In this document: in pieces, positions 40,801 through 52,324 of the stretch
Position numbering within the stretch: position 1 is the first letter of the stretch
How the letters are laid out: each line of letters starts with the position of its first letter
Origin: Geranomyces variabilis
Taxonomy: Eukaryota > Chytridiomycota > Chytridiomycetes > Spizellomycetales > Powellomycetaceae
Assembly (NCBI GenBank): GCA_027603065.1
Contig: JADGJP010000005.1
Span: 793,270-857,269, forward strand
Direction of reading: 5' to 3'
Length of the DNA stretch: 64,000 bases
Position numbers and translations under genes: made by a program
Notes under the pieces: model-generated
Databases searched by the model: none
What the model was told of the DNA's origin: nothing
What the model saw: only the letters and a program-made list of their open reading frames with translations

Positions 40801-42856
40801 CCGGATCGTAAACTCGCGAAACGTGCGAATGTCATCAATCAGCAGATTCATCAACCGCAGCTTATCGCTAAACCCAACAAGAATATACAGCCCACTTGGG
40901 TGTATCGCGACAGAAAATGCTTCTTCCGGGAAATATTTGACGAGCTCGGATGTCGAGTCGAGATAGTTCCACACACGGACGGAGCGGTCGGTGGAGCAGG
41001 TGACGACAAGTGGTTTGCGAATACAGGTGTCGCAACCGGTGATTTGGCCGTGGTGGAAGGGTTGCGAAAATATTTCGAAACGGGATTCTTCGCCCTGATG
41101 GGAAAAAGAAGGCAGAGAGGCATTGTCAACTTTTGGAGCTGTCGGGAAACCAAATAAGCCAGTAACATATCTCCCTTTCGCCCGTCTTTACCTTCACCTC
41201 TGTCCCTGCCAGCATCAACGCAAAAATCTGATTCGTCTCTGTCGTCGCCACAAAATTATCTTCACTCGGGCTAATCGCCATATTTGTCACTCTCGCGTTG
41301 TCATCCGCCATCGTCAACTCTTTCACTTTACGATACATCTCTCTCCCCGCGATTTCGCGCTGACCAGGTGGGAGCGCAGCTATCGCGTTCGCGTCCTCGT
41401 TCCGCTCGTATATCGCCATACTGCCGTGAGATCCACCGCAGATGAAACCTTTGGAATAACCGAGAAGGGTGGAGACTGTGCGCGGTACGGAATTCGGGCC
41501 GAAAGTGTGTGAGATTTCGGTGCGGAGCTCGCCGTTCTGTTCAAAGATGAGGATTTTGGCGTCTTCGGTGCCGACGATTATGCGGTCGTCGGCGGCCCAG
41601 CAGTGCGAGAGGTAGTTCTTTAGACGTAAAAAAGGAGGGAGTGAGGAAAACAGGGACATCACTGAGTGACCGCTCGATCGATCCGCTCGCCCCTTACCTT
41701 TGGCTCCAGTTTTTGCACCGAAAACAACTTCAACAGGCCCTCCTGATACCGAAACAGCTTGAAAATCCCATTGCCAATCACACACACCTGGGTGTTATCG
41801 GACGGATTAAACGACACCTGATACACCACGCTGCCAAACGCCCCATCACCACCACCACCACTACCACCGCCACGCGCAGCGGCAGCCGGCGACGACGACG
41901 ACGCCAGCGCCGTTGTTGTCGTCGCAAGAGCGCCGGCTGGGGAGCTTCCTTGGCCAGCACTACCGCCGGCGTCGCGGGATGATGGCACGACGACAGGTGC
42001 TGCGAGGCTGGATGTGGGCATGAGGGTTGTTGTGCGGTCGGTTTGCAGCGCCGCGGTTTTGACTGACGCCATGACTTTGGCTTTTTCCCATGACCAGTAG
42101 AAGAGCGTCCAGTCTGGAGCGCCGGTCTGTGTGAGGATGTATTTTGCGTCGGCGGAGAATGCGATGCAGACAAAGTCCTGCGAGAGAGAGAGAGAGAGAG
42201 AGAGAGTAAGAGATGAATGGTTAGAAAGAGGAAATCCTTTTTGAGTTTCTCACTCTATGCAATCTAGATGTTTCAGCATGGCAGGACGCGAGAGGCCAAG
42301 ATAAACGGACGAGCTGCCCAAAAAAAACCCTCACACTGCCCCTCACCACAATTCCACCCTACACACCCCCTCTATTACTATTCTCCATACCTTACTCTCC
42401 GTCTCCATCGTACTCAACGTCTTGCGTCTCCTCAACGTGTGCAAATCATACAGTGCACAAAGCGGTTTTTCGCCCCGCTCAGCAATCGCAATATACCGCT
42501 TGTTGGTGGACACGGCCATGGCGGTGATTGCTTCGCATTTTTCCGTCACGGGAATGAATTTCTGCAGCTTGCTTTCTGTGTTGTAGAGCACTGAGTTGTG
42601 GCCGACGGGGTAAATGACGGTTTGCTCGTCGAGGTAGGCGATGGCGCTGTTGACGTCGCCTTTGTAGCCAAAGACATGGCTAGTCGTGGAGGGAGGGGAA
42701 GAAAGGAAACAAGAGTACAAAGACGGGATGAGATTGTTGCAGTTTTTTTTTTTGTACGAGGCCGTTGAAAGAGAGGAAGAGCAGAGCGCTTTTGGGTTCT
42801 CCTCCACCCCTCTTTTTTTTCCACCCTTACCGATGGGCGACCGCCGCAATGGACAT
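37810..42856 (-). CDS. CFAP57: CFAP57/WDR65 cilia- and flagella-associated protein
   Basis: Twelve exons on the minus strand start with ATG 42856 and a 26-nt first exon: 42856-42831, 42679-42391, 42177-41698, 41617-41192, 41094-40789, 40708-40370, 40277-40184, 40067-39841, 39738-39265, 39169-38870, 38766-38386 and 38307-37810. All phases agree, giving 1279 residues, close to the human protein. Residues 1 to about 680 are WD40 repeats forming two propellers ([40 protein letters not shown]). A long coiled coil follows ([65 protein letters not shown]). CFAP57 is part of an adaptor for inner dynein arms in motile axonemes, so it implies a flagellated stage. A Ser/Ala/Gly-rich insertion interrupts the WD40 part near residue 150. 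Confidence 0.95.
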
Positions 42857-43307
42857 GATTGCAGAGGGAGGCGACCAAGTTGCCGTCCCGGGTCTTTGGC
42901 AGTTAGTTTAGGAGGTTGGGAGGCCGAGGACACGGCTAGCCACGACAGCTTTTTGCTCTGCGAGGAACGGAGCGAGCTGTCGGTTTTTTTCGCTCGGTAC
43001 TTTCTGGACACAGCGCCACGCTGACTTAAGCCCTCAACGCGCAACAATTTCCTTCCTTTACTTCTTTCCATGATTTTCTTTCTTTTTTTTGTTCAGATAG
43101 CGTATTGTGTATTATCAGAAATTAGTAAGGATTTAGCTCCGCCTTCTTCATCGAAGCGAAGAGAAGGGCAAAAGCCTTTATGTGCAAGATATATCTACCC
43201 ATTCCCAAAAAATAAGTAAAAAGCAAAGGTCACTGTAACATCCCAGCTCCTATTCGCCTTCGTGATAGGGCCCGCGTTGCCCATTGCCTCAAACACCCTT
43301 TCTTTGC
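42857..43307. other. Intergenic, no gene seen
   Basis: About 450 bases upstream of the CFAP57 start and downstream of the cupin gene, both on the minus strand. T-rich stretches are present. No gene is seen. Confidence 0.55.
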
Positions 43308-44142
43308 TTAGTACTTTTCCAGCCCACACCTCTTGCGGCACTCTTCACTACCGGGCGAAGGGCCCATAGGAATGTGTCCACGAATCTTCCTCACTTCACG
43401 TTCATCGACCCCCAAGCTCGCCTCGAGGGTCCCATCCGGCAGCATCCAAAACTCGCTCGCGATGGTCAGCGTTCCGGGATCTTCGGACGGGTTGGCCGCG
43501 ATCAGCACCGCTGGCTCGCAGGTAAGGTTTTGCTCGAAATGGAGCGCGCCTTGAGGTACGAATGTGGCTTTGCCCGTGTCGAGGTTGTTGAGGATGACTT
43601 TGGAGCCGTTTTCTTCGATTACGCCGACGAGGACTTTTTCGCCGTTGATGACGTAGAGGGCTTCCGAGGCGCGGGGGTGCGTGTGCGGAAGGTTGGCGCC
43701 TGTAAAAGAGGGAGAGAAAGAGAAAGAGAGAAAGAAAAGGGGAGAGGAAAAATCGTTTAGCCAATTGTTGTGTTGCTGGTCCAGTTGAGAGTTTTTATTT
43801 AGACTTACCACAAGGCTCAAGCAAAATCAGCGTCAACGCAATGTTCTGACGATCCAACGCAGGCAGCGACTTGAGATTCATACGCGACAGCTTTCCGCCC
43901 TTGCCAACTTCTTCGCCCTTTGGGTTGTCGAACAAGTCCAAGACGTAGTCCTTGGATTTAAATCCCGACATGCGTTCCACCTCTGTCTGGGCGTTCATGC
44001 GGCGAGGATGCTTCAGCGACGAGAGCGGTGACGACGGCGATGGCGAAGCTGCTGGTGCTGGTACTGGTGCTGGCGCTGGCGAGGCGGCGACGCAGGCGGC
44101 GGTTGCGAGAAGGGTTGAGAGAAAGTAGTTTGTCAAGTGCAT
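43308..44142 (-). CDS. Secreted cupin (germin-like) protein
   Basis: Two exons (44142-43809 and 43699-43308) give 241 residues. I start at ATG 44142 rather than the upstream 44205, because MHLTNYFLSTLLATAACVAA is then a proper signal peptide. A Pro/Ala/Ser spacer follows, then a single cupin barrel. Metal motif 1 is seen as ANLPHTHPRASEALYV, completed across the intron, with two His and the Glu of germin-type cupins. Motif 2 is FVPQGALHFEQN with the third His. The layout is that of fungal and slime-mould spherulin/germin-like proteins. Enzymatic activity (oxalate oxidase, superoxide dismutase or none) cannot be assigned. It is likely extracellular or wall-associated. Cys residues near the end (EECRKRCG) may form a disulfide. 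Confidence 0.88.
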
Positions 44143-44851
44143 TGTTGTAGTGTCTGTATTGTATATGTGGTGATGGTGGATGGAAGGGGAGGAATGCAAG
44201 GCCATTTGCCAGCTATTTAACCTTTCTCTGTCTGCATCATGGCGGGAGGGGGAGCTGTGGCGGAGAGCATGGCGGAGAACATGGCGAAAGACGAAAGAAA
44301 GACAGTAAGCGGGAGTGGGGGGGCAGGCGGGGTGCTGGATCTGCTATCGAAAAAAAAGAATTTGCAGTTGCGCGGGCGAAGCATTCGTCGTTTTTTGACG
44401 CGTTGGGCTGAGTCGCGCACCGTTGGGCGCAGCAACCCGCCTGAGCAGCTGTCAATTTCTTCTTCGGAGTCAGCCCAGTCAGCAGCCACTGCCATAAAAC
44501 CCCCTCCGGCCCCCCGCCCTTCGCTTTCTCCGGCGGCTTACCCGCGGTTCGCTGTTTTGGGATCAACGTGACCAGAATGGAGGTAAGGCGCTGGCGCTGC
44601 AGAGGCGCCCGAGGCGGTCAGCAAATCAGCAGAACATACCGCCGCGGGCTCTGCAACAAAGAACGAATGCACCCGGGATAACAGAGGTATAATTGAATGT
44701 CGAACAGGAAAAGAATATTACGGTTAAAACCACACAAATCCAGAGCGCGGACAAAGGTTTGAACAACAGCATAGCAGAAGCAGACGAAGAGAAAGAAGGG
44801 AGAAATGCGCGCCTCTTCCTCTCTCTCTTCTTTTTCCTTCCTTTTTTTTTC
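44143..44851. other. Intergenic region between cupin and R3H genes
   Basis: About 710 bases. One ATG-initiated plus-strand frame at 44239-44571 (110 residues, low-complexity) is not convincing. No other signal is seen. Confidence 0.5.
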
Positions 44852-45944
44852 TCAAGCGAACAGATATTCGGAAAACGTGCAAGGGCGTACAGCAGCCAGC
44901 ATTGACCGCCGGTGCTGCAAAACCTCATCGTCGTTGTTGCTTATGTCTGCGAACAGTGAAGCGCGCGGACGAATATATGTGACCCGCGTGCCATATTCGT
45001 CCATGCCTGTGCCCGAAGCAAAAAAAAAGGAGTCCCACATCAGCTATTTCCTTTTCCCATACACGCCGCAGAAAGCGCAGAAGCAAGTAACGCGGATACG
45101 CACTGTGCGAGACCAGGCCATAGAACCGACACATCAGATGGACGATTAGCCGCATAAACTTGTCAGAGATTTCCACGCACAAGGGCGGGACGTGCGTAGC
45201 TGGCGTAGCGGCGATCTGCGCGGCGGAAGGGACCAGTACAGGCTCTTCGGGCCGGCGAGGGTGCAAGACAACCCAGTCTTGCGCCTCGCGAGGAGTAGTA
45301 AGAGCAACAGTAGAAGCTGAGGCATCTCCGCCATTGGTCACGCAAAACACGCGTGCGAGAATCTCATCGTCCACGCGTTTGACAATCTCCTCACCGCACC
45401 GCGTGCGCCGCACATTTTTGAGCAGTTTGCGGTCGGTCCGCGAAAGATTGCGTTCTCCTAGCGAAACCATCAACGGCGTGGTAGCGTCGGCGCTAACTTC
45501 GAAGCTTTTAGAAGCATTGGCAATAGTAGGGAGCTCTGCCACCAGCGCCCGAGGCAGCACCGTGAACGGCGAGTCGGGTCGCGGGATCGGCAGACCAGGC
45601 GACCGATCATTCCTTGACACAAAGTCCGGGTCAGTCGCATGTTTGGCTACAAGCGGGTGGTGGGTAAAATGGACATTGTCGTAACGCCGACGGCGGCGTG
45701 AGCCTTCTTTGCCGCGCTTAGTGGCGTGGGCAGTCGGGTGCAGCCAGACAGCTCCCGAGACCTGCGAGGTAACCTTTGGCTTTGCGCGTTGCTGCTTGGC
45801 GTCAAGAAGCACCTTCATTGGCGAGGGCGCATTGATAATTGCGTCTTCTACGTGGAGGGTTAAGGCGGCGGCAACGGGCGAATGGGGCGGCAGGGCGGCG
45901 GCGGCGAGAGAGGGCGCGCCGAGAGTTGTGCCGCCGACCGCCAT
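44852..45944 (-). CDS. R3H domain protein with R3H-associated N-terminal region
   Basis: Two exons (45944-45104 and 45006-44852) give 331 residues. The intron is GTGCGT...GGCACAG and lies inside the R3H domain; splicing joins DKFMRLIVHLMCRFYGLVSH to S-GMDEYGTRVTYIRPR. Together these give the Arg-x3-His core and the closing beta strand of R3H single-strand nucleic-acid-binding domains. Upstream, SLGERNLSRTDRKLLKNVR and a basic RRRRRYDN stretch resemble the R3H-associated region found with R3H in R3HDM4-like proteins. Without the splice the frame would continue into an unlikely hydrophobic tail and lose half the domain. It probably binds RNA or single-stranded DNA in the nucleus or cytosol. The specific role is unknown. 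Confidence 0.75.
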
Positions 45945-46487
45945 TTGAAGGAATTAGGAGGAGTGTAAAAAGAGGTGGAAGGTAACTTTGTGTACGAACT
46001 AAACTTGCGCGGAGGGAGCAAAGGCCGACGAGTGGGGAAGAGCGAGGGCGGAGAATAAATAATTCCAGTAAGCTAGCGGGCGGCGAGAGTCACAGGAGAG
46101 AGAGAGAGAGAGGGCTAAAGACTGAGGAAGAATGCGAGTTGCTGTGGCAGTGAGTGGTGGACGAGGAAATGTGGAGCGGGAGTGGGCGGCTTGAAGGGAG
46201 AAGATAAGTGCCAATGCGAATGCGAGGGGGAGGCCGGTGGTGGGTCAGCAGCTGGCAGCCAATTAGCTGCTGCGCACGTGGGGGGACTCAATGACGCTTG
46301 TTACCTTTCTCATTCTCGTTTCCCGACAGCCCAAGCTACAAAACACAAACTACGATGCTGAAGCTTAAGTCGAACCCGGGGACGCATGGACTCATTCATT
46401 TACATGCAGGGCGGAAAAGGCAGTTGTTTTGGAGGACCCTGCTCGACCAACATGTTTATTACAGCTCGTCGTGAGACACAGGCGCTT
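45945..46487. other. Intergenic region, no gene seen
   Basis: About 540 bases upstream of the R3H gene and downstream of the Hsp70-like gene. A GAGAGAGAG run lies near 46097-46111. No gene or confident tRNA is seen. Confidence 0.55.
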
Positions 46488-48477
46488 TCAGTCCTTTTCT
46501 GACAGCAGCCTCGAGCTCCCCCATCTGCTCAACCGCTTGGGAAACGACCGAGGTGGGGTCCGACAAGCGGTGGGCAGCCAATCCAGTGCTTTCTGTGCAG
46601 ACGCAGCAATGCGCTCGCGACCTTCATCCGACAGCACCGTCCCAAACGGGACCTTTTCCCAGAGCTCATTCCTCGCCCTGTATGCATAAGACTCCAACTC
46701 ATTCCACACAGCAATCGCCTTGTACGTAGCCTTATGTCCTTCTTCCATTTGATTGTATCGTGCAACCGCAGCTTCGGTCTCGTGTCTTCCATGGTCGACA
46801 GGTGGCGATATGATGAGAGACACTGACCGCGTGTCTTTTGCGACCGCAGTTACGTTTAGCGTGTAATCAAAGGCCATTGCCATCGTTACTTCGACCTGCT
46901 GGCCACGCGGGCCGGGCGCAAAGTCGATGAGTGTGAATTCACCGATTAGCTTGTTGTGATTTGGTAGACATTCAAAAATTCTGACGACAAATGAAGATTG
47001 GTTATCAACCTCCGTGGTCAACGTCGCTTGTCTCCGTGCAGGAAGGTAACTGTTTATTGGCAGGACGGGCACCATCACACCACCAGGCGCCTCGATCCCG
47101 ACCGTGGAATAAGCAACCCTGGCGCAGCATTCGACATGTGGCTCGGGTTCCGGTGGAATGTCATGGGCATAGATAGCGGCGCCATACGCAACAATCTCCG
47201 CCAAGGGTCCTGTCGGAACTCGCGCTTTATCAAATCCAAGCCTCTCGATATAATCGACAATTTGAGGAAATGCCGAATTGCCGACAACGAGAAGATCGTC
47301 AATTTCCGACCTGTCGACCCCTGCCTCGCTAAGCACTTGGTCAATATGCTGAGAGATCAAGCTGAGTAGATCGGCAATGATCTCATCAACTTCATTGCTT
47401 GTCAATACTTCAGACAAATTATGCTCATTGCAAAATGATGGAATCGTGATGCGGGCCCAATCTCTCCATGTTGATACCGCCCGCAGAGTGTTTTCCGAAT
47501 ACCGCCTGAGGGAGGCAATCGCACTTGCGTCCGGCCGACAGTCCAGCTTAACCTTACGTGTCCACCGTGCGAGTAAATGGTCAACTACGCGGCTGACGAC
47601 ACCTCCTGGTTCCAAATAAAGGTGGCCACCACCAGTCGCGACAGTGTCGCAACTGCCGTCTTTGATCAAGACGACATTGACGTCCAGCGAGCGACCCGCG
47701 AGATTGCAAACAAGGACGCGCCGTTCACGGTCAGGAGAGAGCTTGTCGAGTCCGTGCGCGAAGGCCGCAGCCGTAGACTCATTCAAGATAGCTTCACAAG
47801 TCAAACCCGCGAGCTCTGCCGCGGCTTTTGTCGCTTGCCGTTGAACGTCGTTAAAATGGTCAGGAACCGTTAGCACGGCCCGCGTGGCATTGGTACCCAG
47901 ATACTCGTCGGCAACCTCTTTTAGCTGTCCAAACACGGCAGCCGCGATCTCCTCAGGAGCGACGAGCTTGTCGTTGCCGTCGACACGGACTTCAATAATG
48001 GGCTTAAACTCCCTCTCAACAACCTTAAATGGCCAAATTTTAGCATTTGCCTGGACCTCTTCATCAGCATAGTTGCGGCCAAAGAGAAGTTTTACGGCGA
48101 AAATTGTGTTGACCGGGTCCGACTCGGCGAGCTTCTTTGCATCCTCACCGACGACACGCTTGTTGCCGCTGGTAAAAGAAACGTAGGAAGGAGTGAGTCG
48201 GTTTCCATTGCTGTTGGCCAGGATCTCCACGCGGCCGTTCCTGTAAATGCTTACGCAGCTGCAGGGAAATGCGTTTATTTCTGCACTTTCGTTCAGTACG
48301 CGCGCGTGCGGCGGTGCTTGCTCACCTGTCGTATGCGCCAAAGTCGATGCCAATTATTGGGGAATAGGTTGCGTAAGAAAGCGGGAAAATGAGGAGCAGG
48401 AGCAGGAAGCTGTACGGGAGGATGCTGGGGTAGCAGTAGGGCAGACCGCTCGGCCGGCTGTTGCGAGTTGCGGCCAT
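46488..48477 (-). CDS. ER-targeted divergent Hsp70-like protein, ATPase site degenerate
   Basis: Two exons (48477-48326, 48258-46488) give 640 residues. The first exon supplies a signal peptide (SFLLLLLIFPLSYA) and the first phosphate motif as GIDFGAYDSCV (43-53), where true Hsp70s have two threonines after the glycine. Hsp70 features continue: NRLTPSYVSFTS, VVGEDAKKL, TVPDHFNDVQRQATKAAAEL and LNESTAAAFAHGLD. The second phosphate motif is decayed to CNLAGRSLDV (235-244), losing the Asp and the Gly-Gly-Thr. The adenosine motif is LLVVGNSAFPQIVDYI. The C-terminal substrate-binding part is recognisable but divergent, and no HDEL-type retention signal ends it (...LLSEKD). It is therefore a secretory-pathway Hsp70 relative, distinct from BiP, with probably weak or absent ATP hydrolysis. 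It is divergently paired with a J-like protein gene. Confidence 0.85.
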
Positions 48478-48838
48478 CGCGCCGCAAAAGCTGTCGAATG
48501 GCGAGCGCAGCGTGCCTGCCCAACTTCATTAACTTTTTTCCCCACCTACCCTCCTCTTCTCATTGCATCGCACCTCGCCCATGTGCGCCGCAGGGCTCAT
48601 GCCATACCTGGCTATATTCTCCCGTCATGCCATACTCGCTATGTTGATGACCACTTTCACACCGCTATTATTCTCCATATGGCTTCCTGACGGCGGGGAG
48701 CCTAGAAGGCTTTTGACAAATATTTCGTTCGCCCCTACCGCCGTTGGTGTGGTGGCCCTCCTGGTCGATTGCTGGATACTCAATCCACCACTGAGCATGC
48801 ACATGAAAGTCGTTTCCCTTATTGGCTCTAACATGTGA

Positions 48839-49639
48839 GTGTTGACGATTGTATGCTCGTTGCACCAAAGGGCCCCGTTTTCACAGTCCTTTTTCGGTCC
48901 AAGACAATCGGTCCAAGTGAGATCATTGTTGAATGGCCCAGGTCCACTGACCGCAGCGTCCGCGTTGCGACAGCAAGGAAAACCGTTCGCAGGCCGCCAA
49001 AACCATTACGTCCACGCCAAACTCCACCCCAACTTCAACAACAAGCCCATTACGCACCACCGCTCGTCGTCGCGGCTCACACTCATTCTCCCGCTGCTCT
49101 TAGTCGTCCTCCTCCTCACCTCCACTGCTGCACACGCATCTTCCGATCCCGACGAGGCGGACAAAGACGATCATTTGTGGGACATCCACAAAGAACTCGC
49201 TGCCCTTCCTTGCCTCGGCCCTAATCCAACCCTGTACTCCGCCCTTGGTGTTGCTCGCGACGCGCCCACATCCGCCATCCTCGCATCCGTAAAAAAAGGC
49301 CCGCGTAGGCCCTGTCTCCCGGATGAATGGGGGTCTAAGGGGCAGAAGAACTGGGAGTTGGTGTATTCTTATTGCGGGCTGCTGTTTCAACTCAGGACGG
49401 TTGTTCGGGAGGAATCGTGGGAGGGTGTAAGGAAGCGGTACGATCTTAAACTGGAAAGAGATGGGGTTTTGTGGGGTTGGAGGAGCGTGGCTGTAGGAAG
49501 TGTGAAGAGTTTGTTGGAAGGGTTGGGATTGGACAGGTGGATGGGGCCTCGACATACAAGTGCTACTCGACGGTCTTTGCGTGAATGCATATCTCTGCTT
49601 TCCAGAGAGTTGAGAGCTGATGCCAAAACCTCAGATTAA
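48839..49639 (+). CDS. Membrane J-like protein with LPD in place of HPD (5' end unresolved)
   Basis: About 266 residues are open to the stop at 49639, but the frame begins with GTG and contains no ATG. A GTGAGT donor at 48835 suggests the start lies in an upstream exon ending ...SLIGSN, from a frame with several ATGs at 48580-48800. A hydrophobic span (LTLILPLLLVVLLLTSTAAH) is followed by an acidic linker and then a J-domain-like fold: TLYSALGVARDAPTSAI, a basic helix II (SVKKGPRRP), CLPDEW at the loop, a helix III, and the closing RKRYD. The essential His of the HPD tripeptide is Leu here. J-proteins stimulate Hsp70 ATPase through that tripeptide, so this copy should not do so in the usual way. 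Location in the ER membrane is inferred from the span. It lies next to the ATPase-degenerate Hsp70 gene, head to head. Confidence 0.6.
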   Translation: MLTIVCSLHQRAPFSQSFFGPRQSVQVRSLLNGPGPLTAASALRQQGKPFAGRQNHYVHAKLHPNFNNKPITHHRSSSRLTLILPLLLVVLLLTSTAAHASSDPDEADKDDHLWDIHKELAALPCLGPNPTLYSALGVARDAPTSAILASVKKGPRRPCLPDEWGSKGQKNWELVYSYCGLLFQLRTVVREESWEGVRKRYDLKLERDGVLWGWRSVAVGSVKSLLEGLGLDRWMGPRHTSATRRSLRECISLLSRELRADAKTSD

Positions 49640-49924
49640 ATAACGAATGGTCAACGCTTGAGGGCGCTGACTTTGCAGGCTTGGCGAGCTGTCGGAATGC
49701 GTCACATCCAATATGCAGTGCGCGCTTTTTCGCTCCCCTGCCCGCCCCGCTGTATTGAAATCGCCTTTACGAAATGCGCAGAAACTTACGATAGAATCCA
49801 ATATAGTCAAAGATCGGAGCGTGAGGTTACCCCGCACAGGCACACCGGAAATTAGCCCCAGAATATGATGAATCATAAAAATGCAGAAATGAGATGGTTT
49901 AAATTACAAACAGTGTGTCGCTCT

Positions 49925-51997
49925 CTATGCCCCGTGTCCCCCTCCGCCTTTGCCCATCGCCAGACTCGCCAGACTCGTCACCATCACAAACGCACCAAAA
50001 ACAGTCAGCCCAACCGCACCGACGCGCTTGACTGGCCACCGGCTATATGCCGCAGGTGACCCCTCATCGCGCCCATTGCCACCATTCCCATCCGGCAATA
50101 GCAGCCGTTCCTGTGACAGCCGCTCGCACTCGGTGGCGCTAAACTTGTAGTAAAAGAGGCCCGGCAGGATGTAGCAGATCGTCGTCGAGCCCGTTGCGCC
50201 GACAAACGCAAGCACGGTGCCAAGGTCGTGCATTACGGCCGCGAGCAACAGGCTTGCGCTCATGATACATACGGTAATGGCTACCCAGCGGCCGAGGGGG
50301 ATCACGCCGTGTTTAGCTGACAGTGCGGCCGCTCCTGATGTTGTGTTGCCGCGCTCCTCGTTCCAGTCCGATCGCTCGCCTGCGGGCGACGGCGGTGACG
50401 AGGAGGGTGGTGACGAGGAGGAAAAGACGCGGCGAGTCGCGAAATATGGCCGCGCGGCAGCCATGATCTTGTCGACCGATGCTCGGCACGGGTGGCATTG
50501 AAGAGGGTATGACAATAAAACTAGAAACGCGATCGCCAGCTGTCCACCGGTAATCAGCGGACTGGCCGGATCTGCATCAAAAAAAAATCAACAAAATACA
50601 TCCACTGTTAGAGCGCTGTACAGGGTGCATCGGTGTGCCACTTGCTTACATTGACCGATGATGTTGGATGCAACAGAGTTGCCAAACGTAAGGTACCCGA
50701 GCACGGCGACAATCTCATAGACAGTGAACGCCGTGCCCACCGAGGTGTACACCACCCGCTTTACCCGCTTGTGCGTGTTGTCGACTAGCTCATTATACAC
50801 GGAAAATATCTGCAAGTAAAATAACATAAGCTGACGAAAGTGGTACACAAACAGCAACAAGCGTGACATACGTTTTGGTGGCCTGCAAACAAATCACAGA
50901 AAATGTACAAGCGGTAATCAATAGTCTGCCCACAATATATGTTCTCGAGGCACAGAAGCCTCTCATATCCGTCCAGCTGTAACAAGTCACTCACATGTAA
51001 AAGCAAAGACGAAAATTGGCAGATAGCTGAAAAAGTGGTCGTCCAGCTTAAACCACCTGATTTCAGAAAATTTCGGGCGTTGCGGCATGTCAGGTGTCTG
51101 CCCGGCCAAGAATTCAGACACAACGATGAAGACGAGGTAAACGACGGCCGTCAATGCAAACGCAGACGTGTAGCGGAGCGAGTCCAGTCGGCGCAGGAAG
51201 CACAGTGGCGCGACCAGAGCGAGCGAAAGAAACACCCAGAGCGTTTTTGTGAGAAGGACGGAGTCGACTGGAATTGAGGGGAAGAAGCCTGCAACAACAC
51301 GCGGGAGCTACATTGACCGCAAAACGCAAGCGTAGTCAGCAAGCGCGCGGGGCAAATCTATGTTCCTCGCTTGCATAAGTACGCACCAGGTCACCACAGA
51401 TGACGAGATATGACACCGACACGCCAAAGCACTTCACGGCGATTGCGAGATCGAATAAGACTGCTGCGCCAGGGTAGGTGATTTTGGAACATGCATTGAA
51501 CGAGGACCCGCGGCCGACTTTTGCAGCCACCTCGGTCAACAGCAGTAGCCCAAAGGACGCCGCAAAGCCAGACAAGCCGATAAGTATCATTCCGAAACCG
51601 AGTCCTATACCGGCGAGCGCGGACGGCTGAATGAAATGGCAGTACCCGGTTAGCCACTTAACACCTGCGCACCACAGACAAGGCGTCAAAATACCATCGC
51701 CAGCATGCCGCTCCCAAGAATCGTATTACTGATGTTTATGCATGAGCTGGCTAAAGAGCCTGTGGGCTCGTGAAGCGGGTGGCCTGCCGACTCGTCCTCC
51801 ACCTCCACGCTTTCGTCTTTGTCGTCGTCCTCGTCCTCACCGTCGTTGCTACTGTCCTCACTATCACGTCGACTGAGACCACCGCTGACAGGTGATGAGG
51901 AAGACACTGTGCCGTAAGACGGGGGTGGCGAAATGGCTCGAGTTGGGGCTGCAACGGTGGCGTGGACCGCGGCCGGGGGAGCGAGAGCCTTGGGCAT
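49925..51997 (-). CDS. AAAP-family amino-acid transporter (Avt/SLC38-like)
   Basis: Six exons (51997-51695, 51626-51383, 51288-50995, 50882-50872, 50809-50650, 50571-49925) give 552 residues. An acidic, Ser-rich cytosolic N-terminus of about 80 residues is followed by NISNTILGSGMLAMPSALAG, the signature first helix of amino acid/auxin permeases. Further helices include VKCFGVSVSYLVICGD, SYLPIFVFAFTCHQN and VYNELVDNT. The fourth exon is only 11 nt and encodes part of TCHQN, a conserved stretch of this family. The second exon's donor is less canonical (GTACTT) but is needed for phase. Such transporters usually move neutral amino acids across vacuolar or plasma membranes. A Ser/Pro-rich cytosolic loop lies near residues 400-420. 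Substrate is unknown. It diverges from the beta-adaptin gene, 327 bp between starts. Confidence 0.87.
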
Positions 51998-52324
51998 TGC
52001 TCAAACGCGGGCTGACAGGACGGAGAAGACGAGATGGGAGACGCAGCGGGCGCAATAGTCTGACTGTTCGGTGGTTGAGAAAGCAGCTGTATACAGTGTT
52101 GTGTGAGTGGGTGTGTGTTGCAAGGAAGGAGAGAGTCCGCGCAGGTGCGAGGCTGCGACCTCGACAGTTTCGCCTTCGCCATCCCGCCCGGCCCGTTTTG
52201 CATCGTGTGCTGCACTACACGCAGACGACAGCCCGCTCCTAGCCTTTGCATCTCCAAACCGCCGTCTGCAAGAGAGTTGCACTTTCCCTTGCGATTCTTG
52301 CCAGTCCCGTAGCGTGCGCTCAAA

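Noticed and set aside
44239-44571. 110-codon plus-strand frame with ATG between cupin and R3H genes
   Set aside because: Low-complexity Ala/Ser/Pro composition, overlaps the cupin promoter and shows no conserved segment; not excluded, but unsupported.
46330-46390. GGGTTCGAC on the minus strand resembling a tRNA T-loop
   Set aside because: The flanking bases do not pair as a T-stem and no matching acceptor or D-arm could be found.
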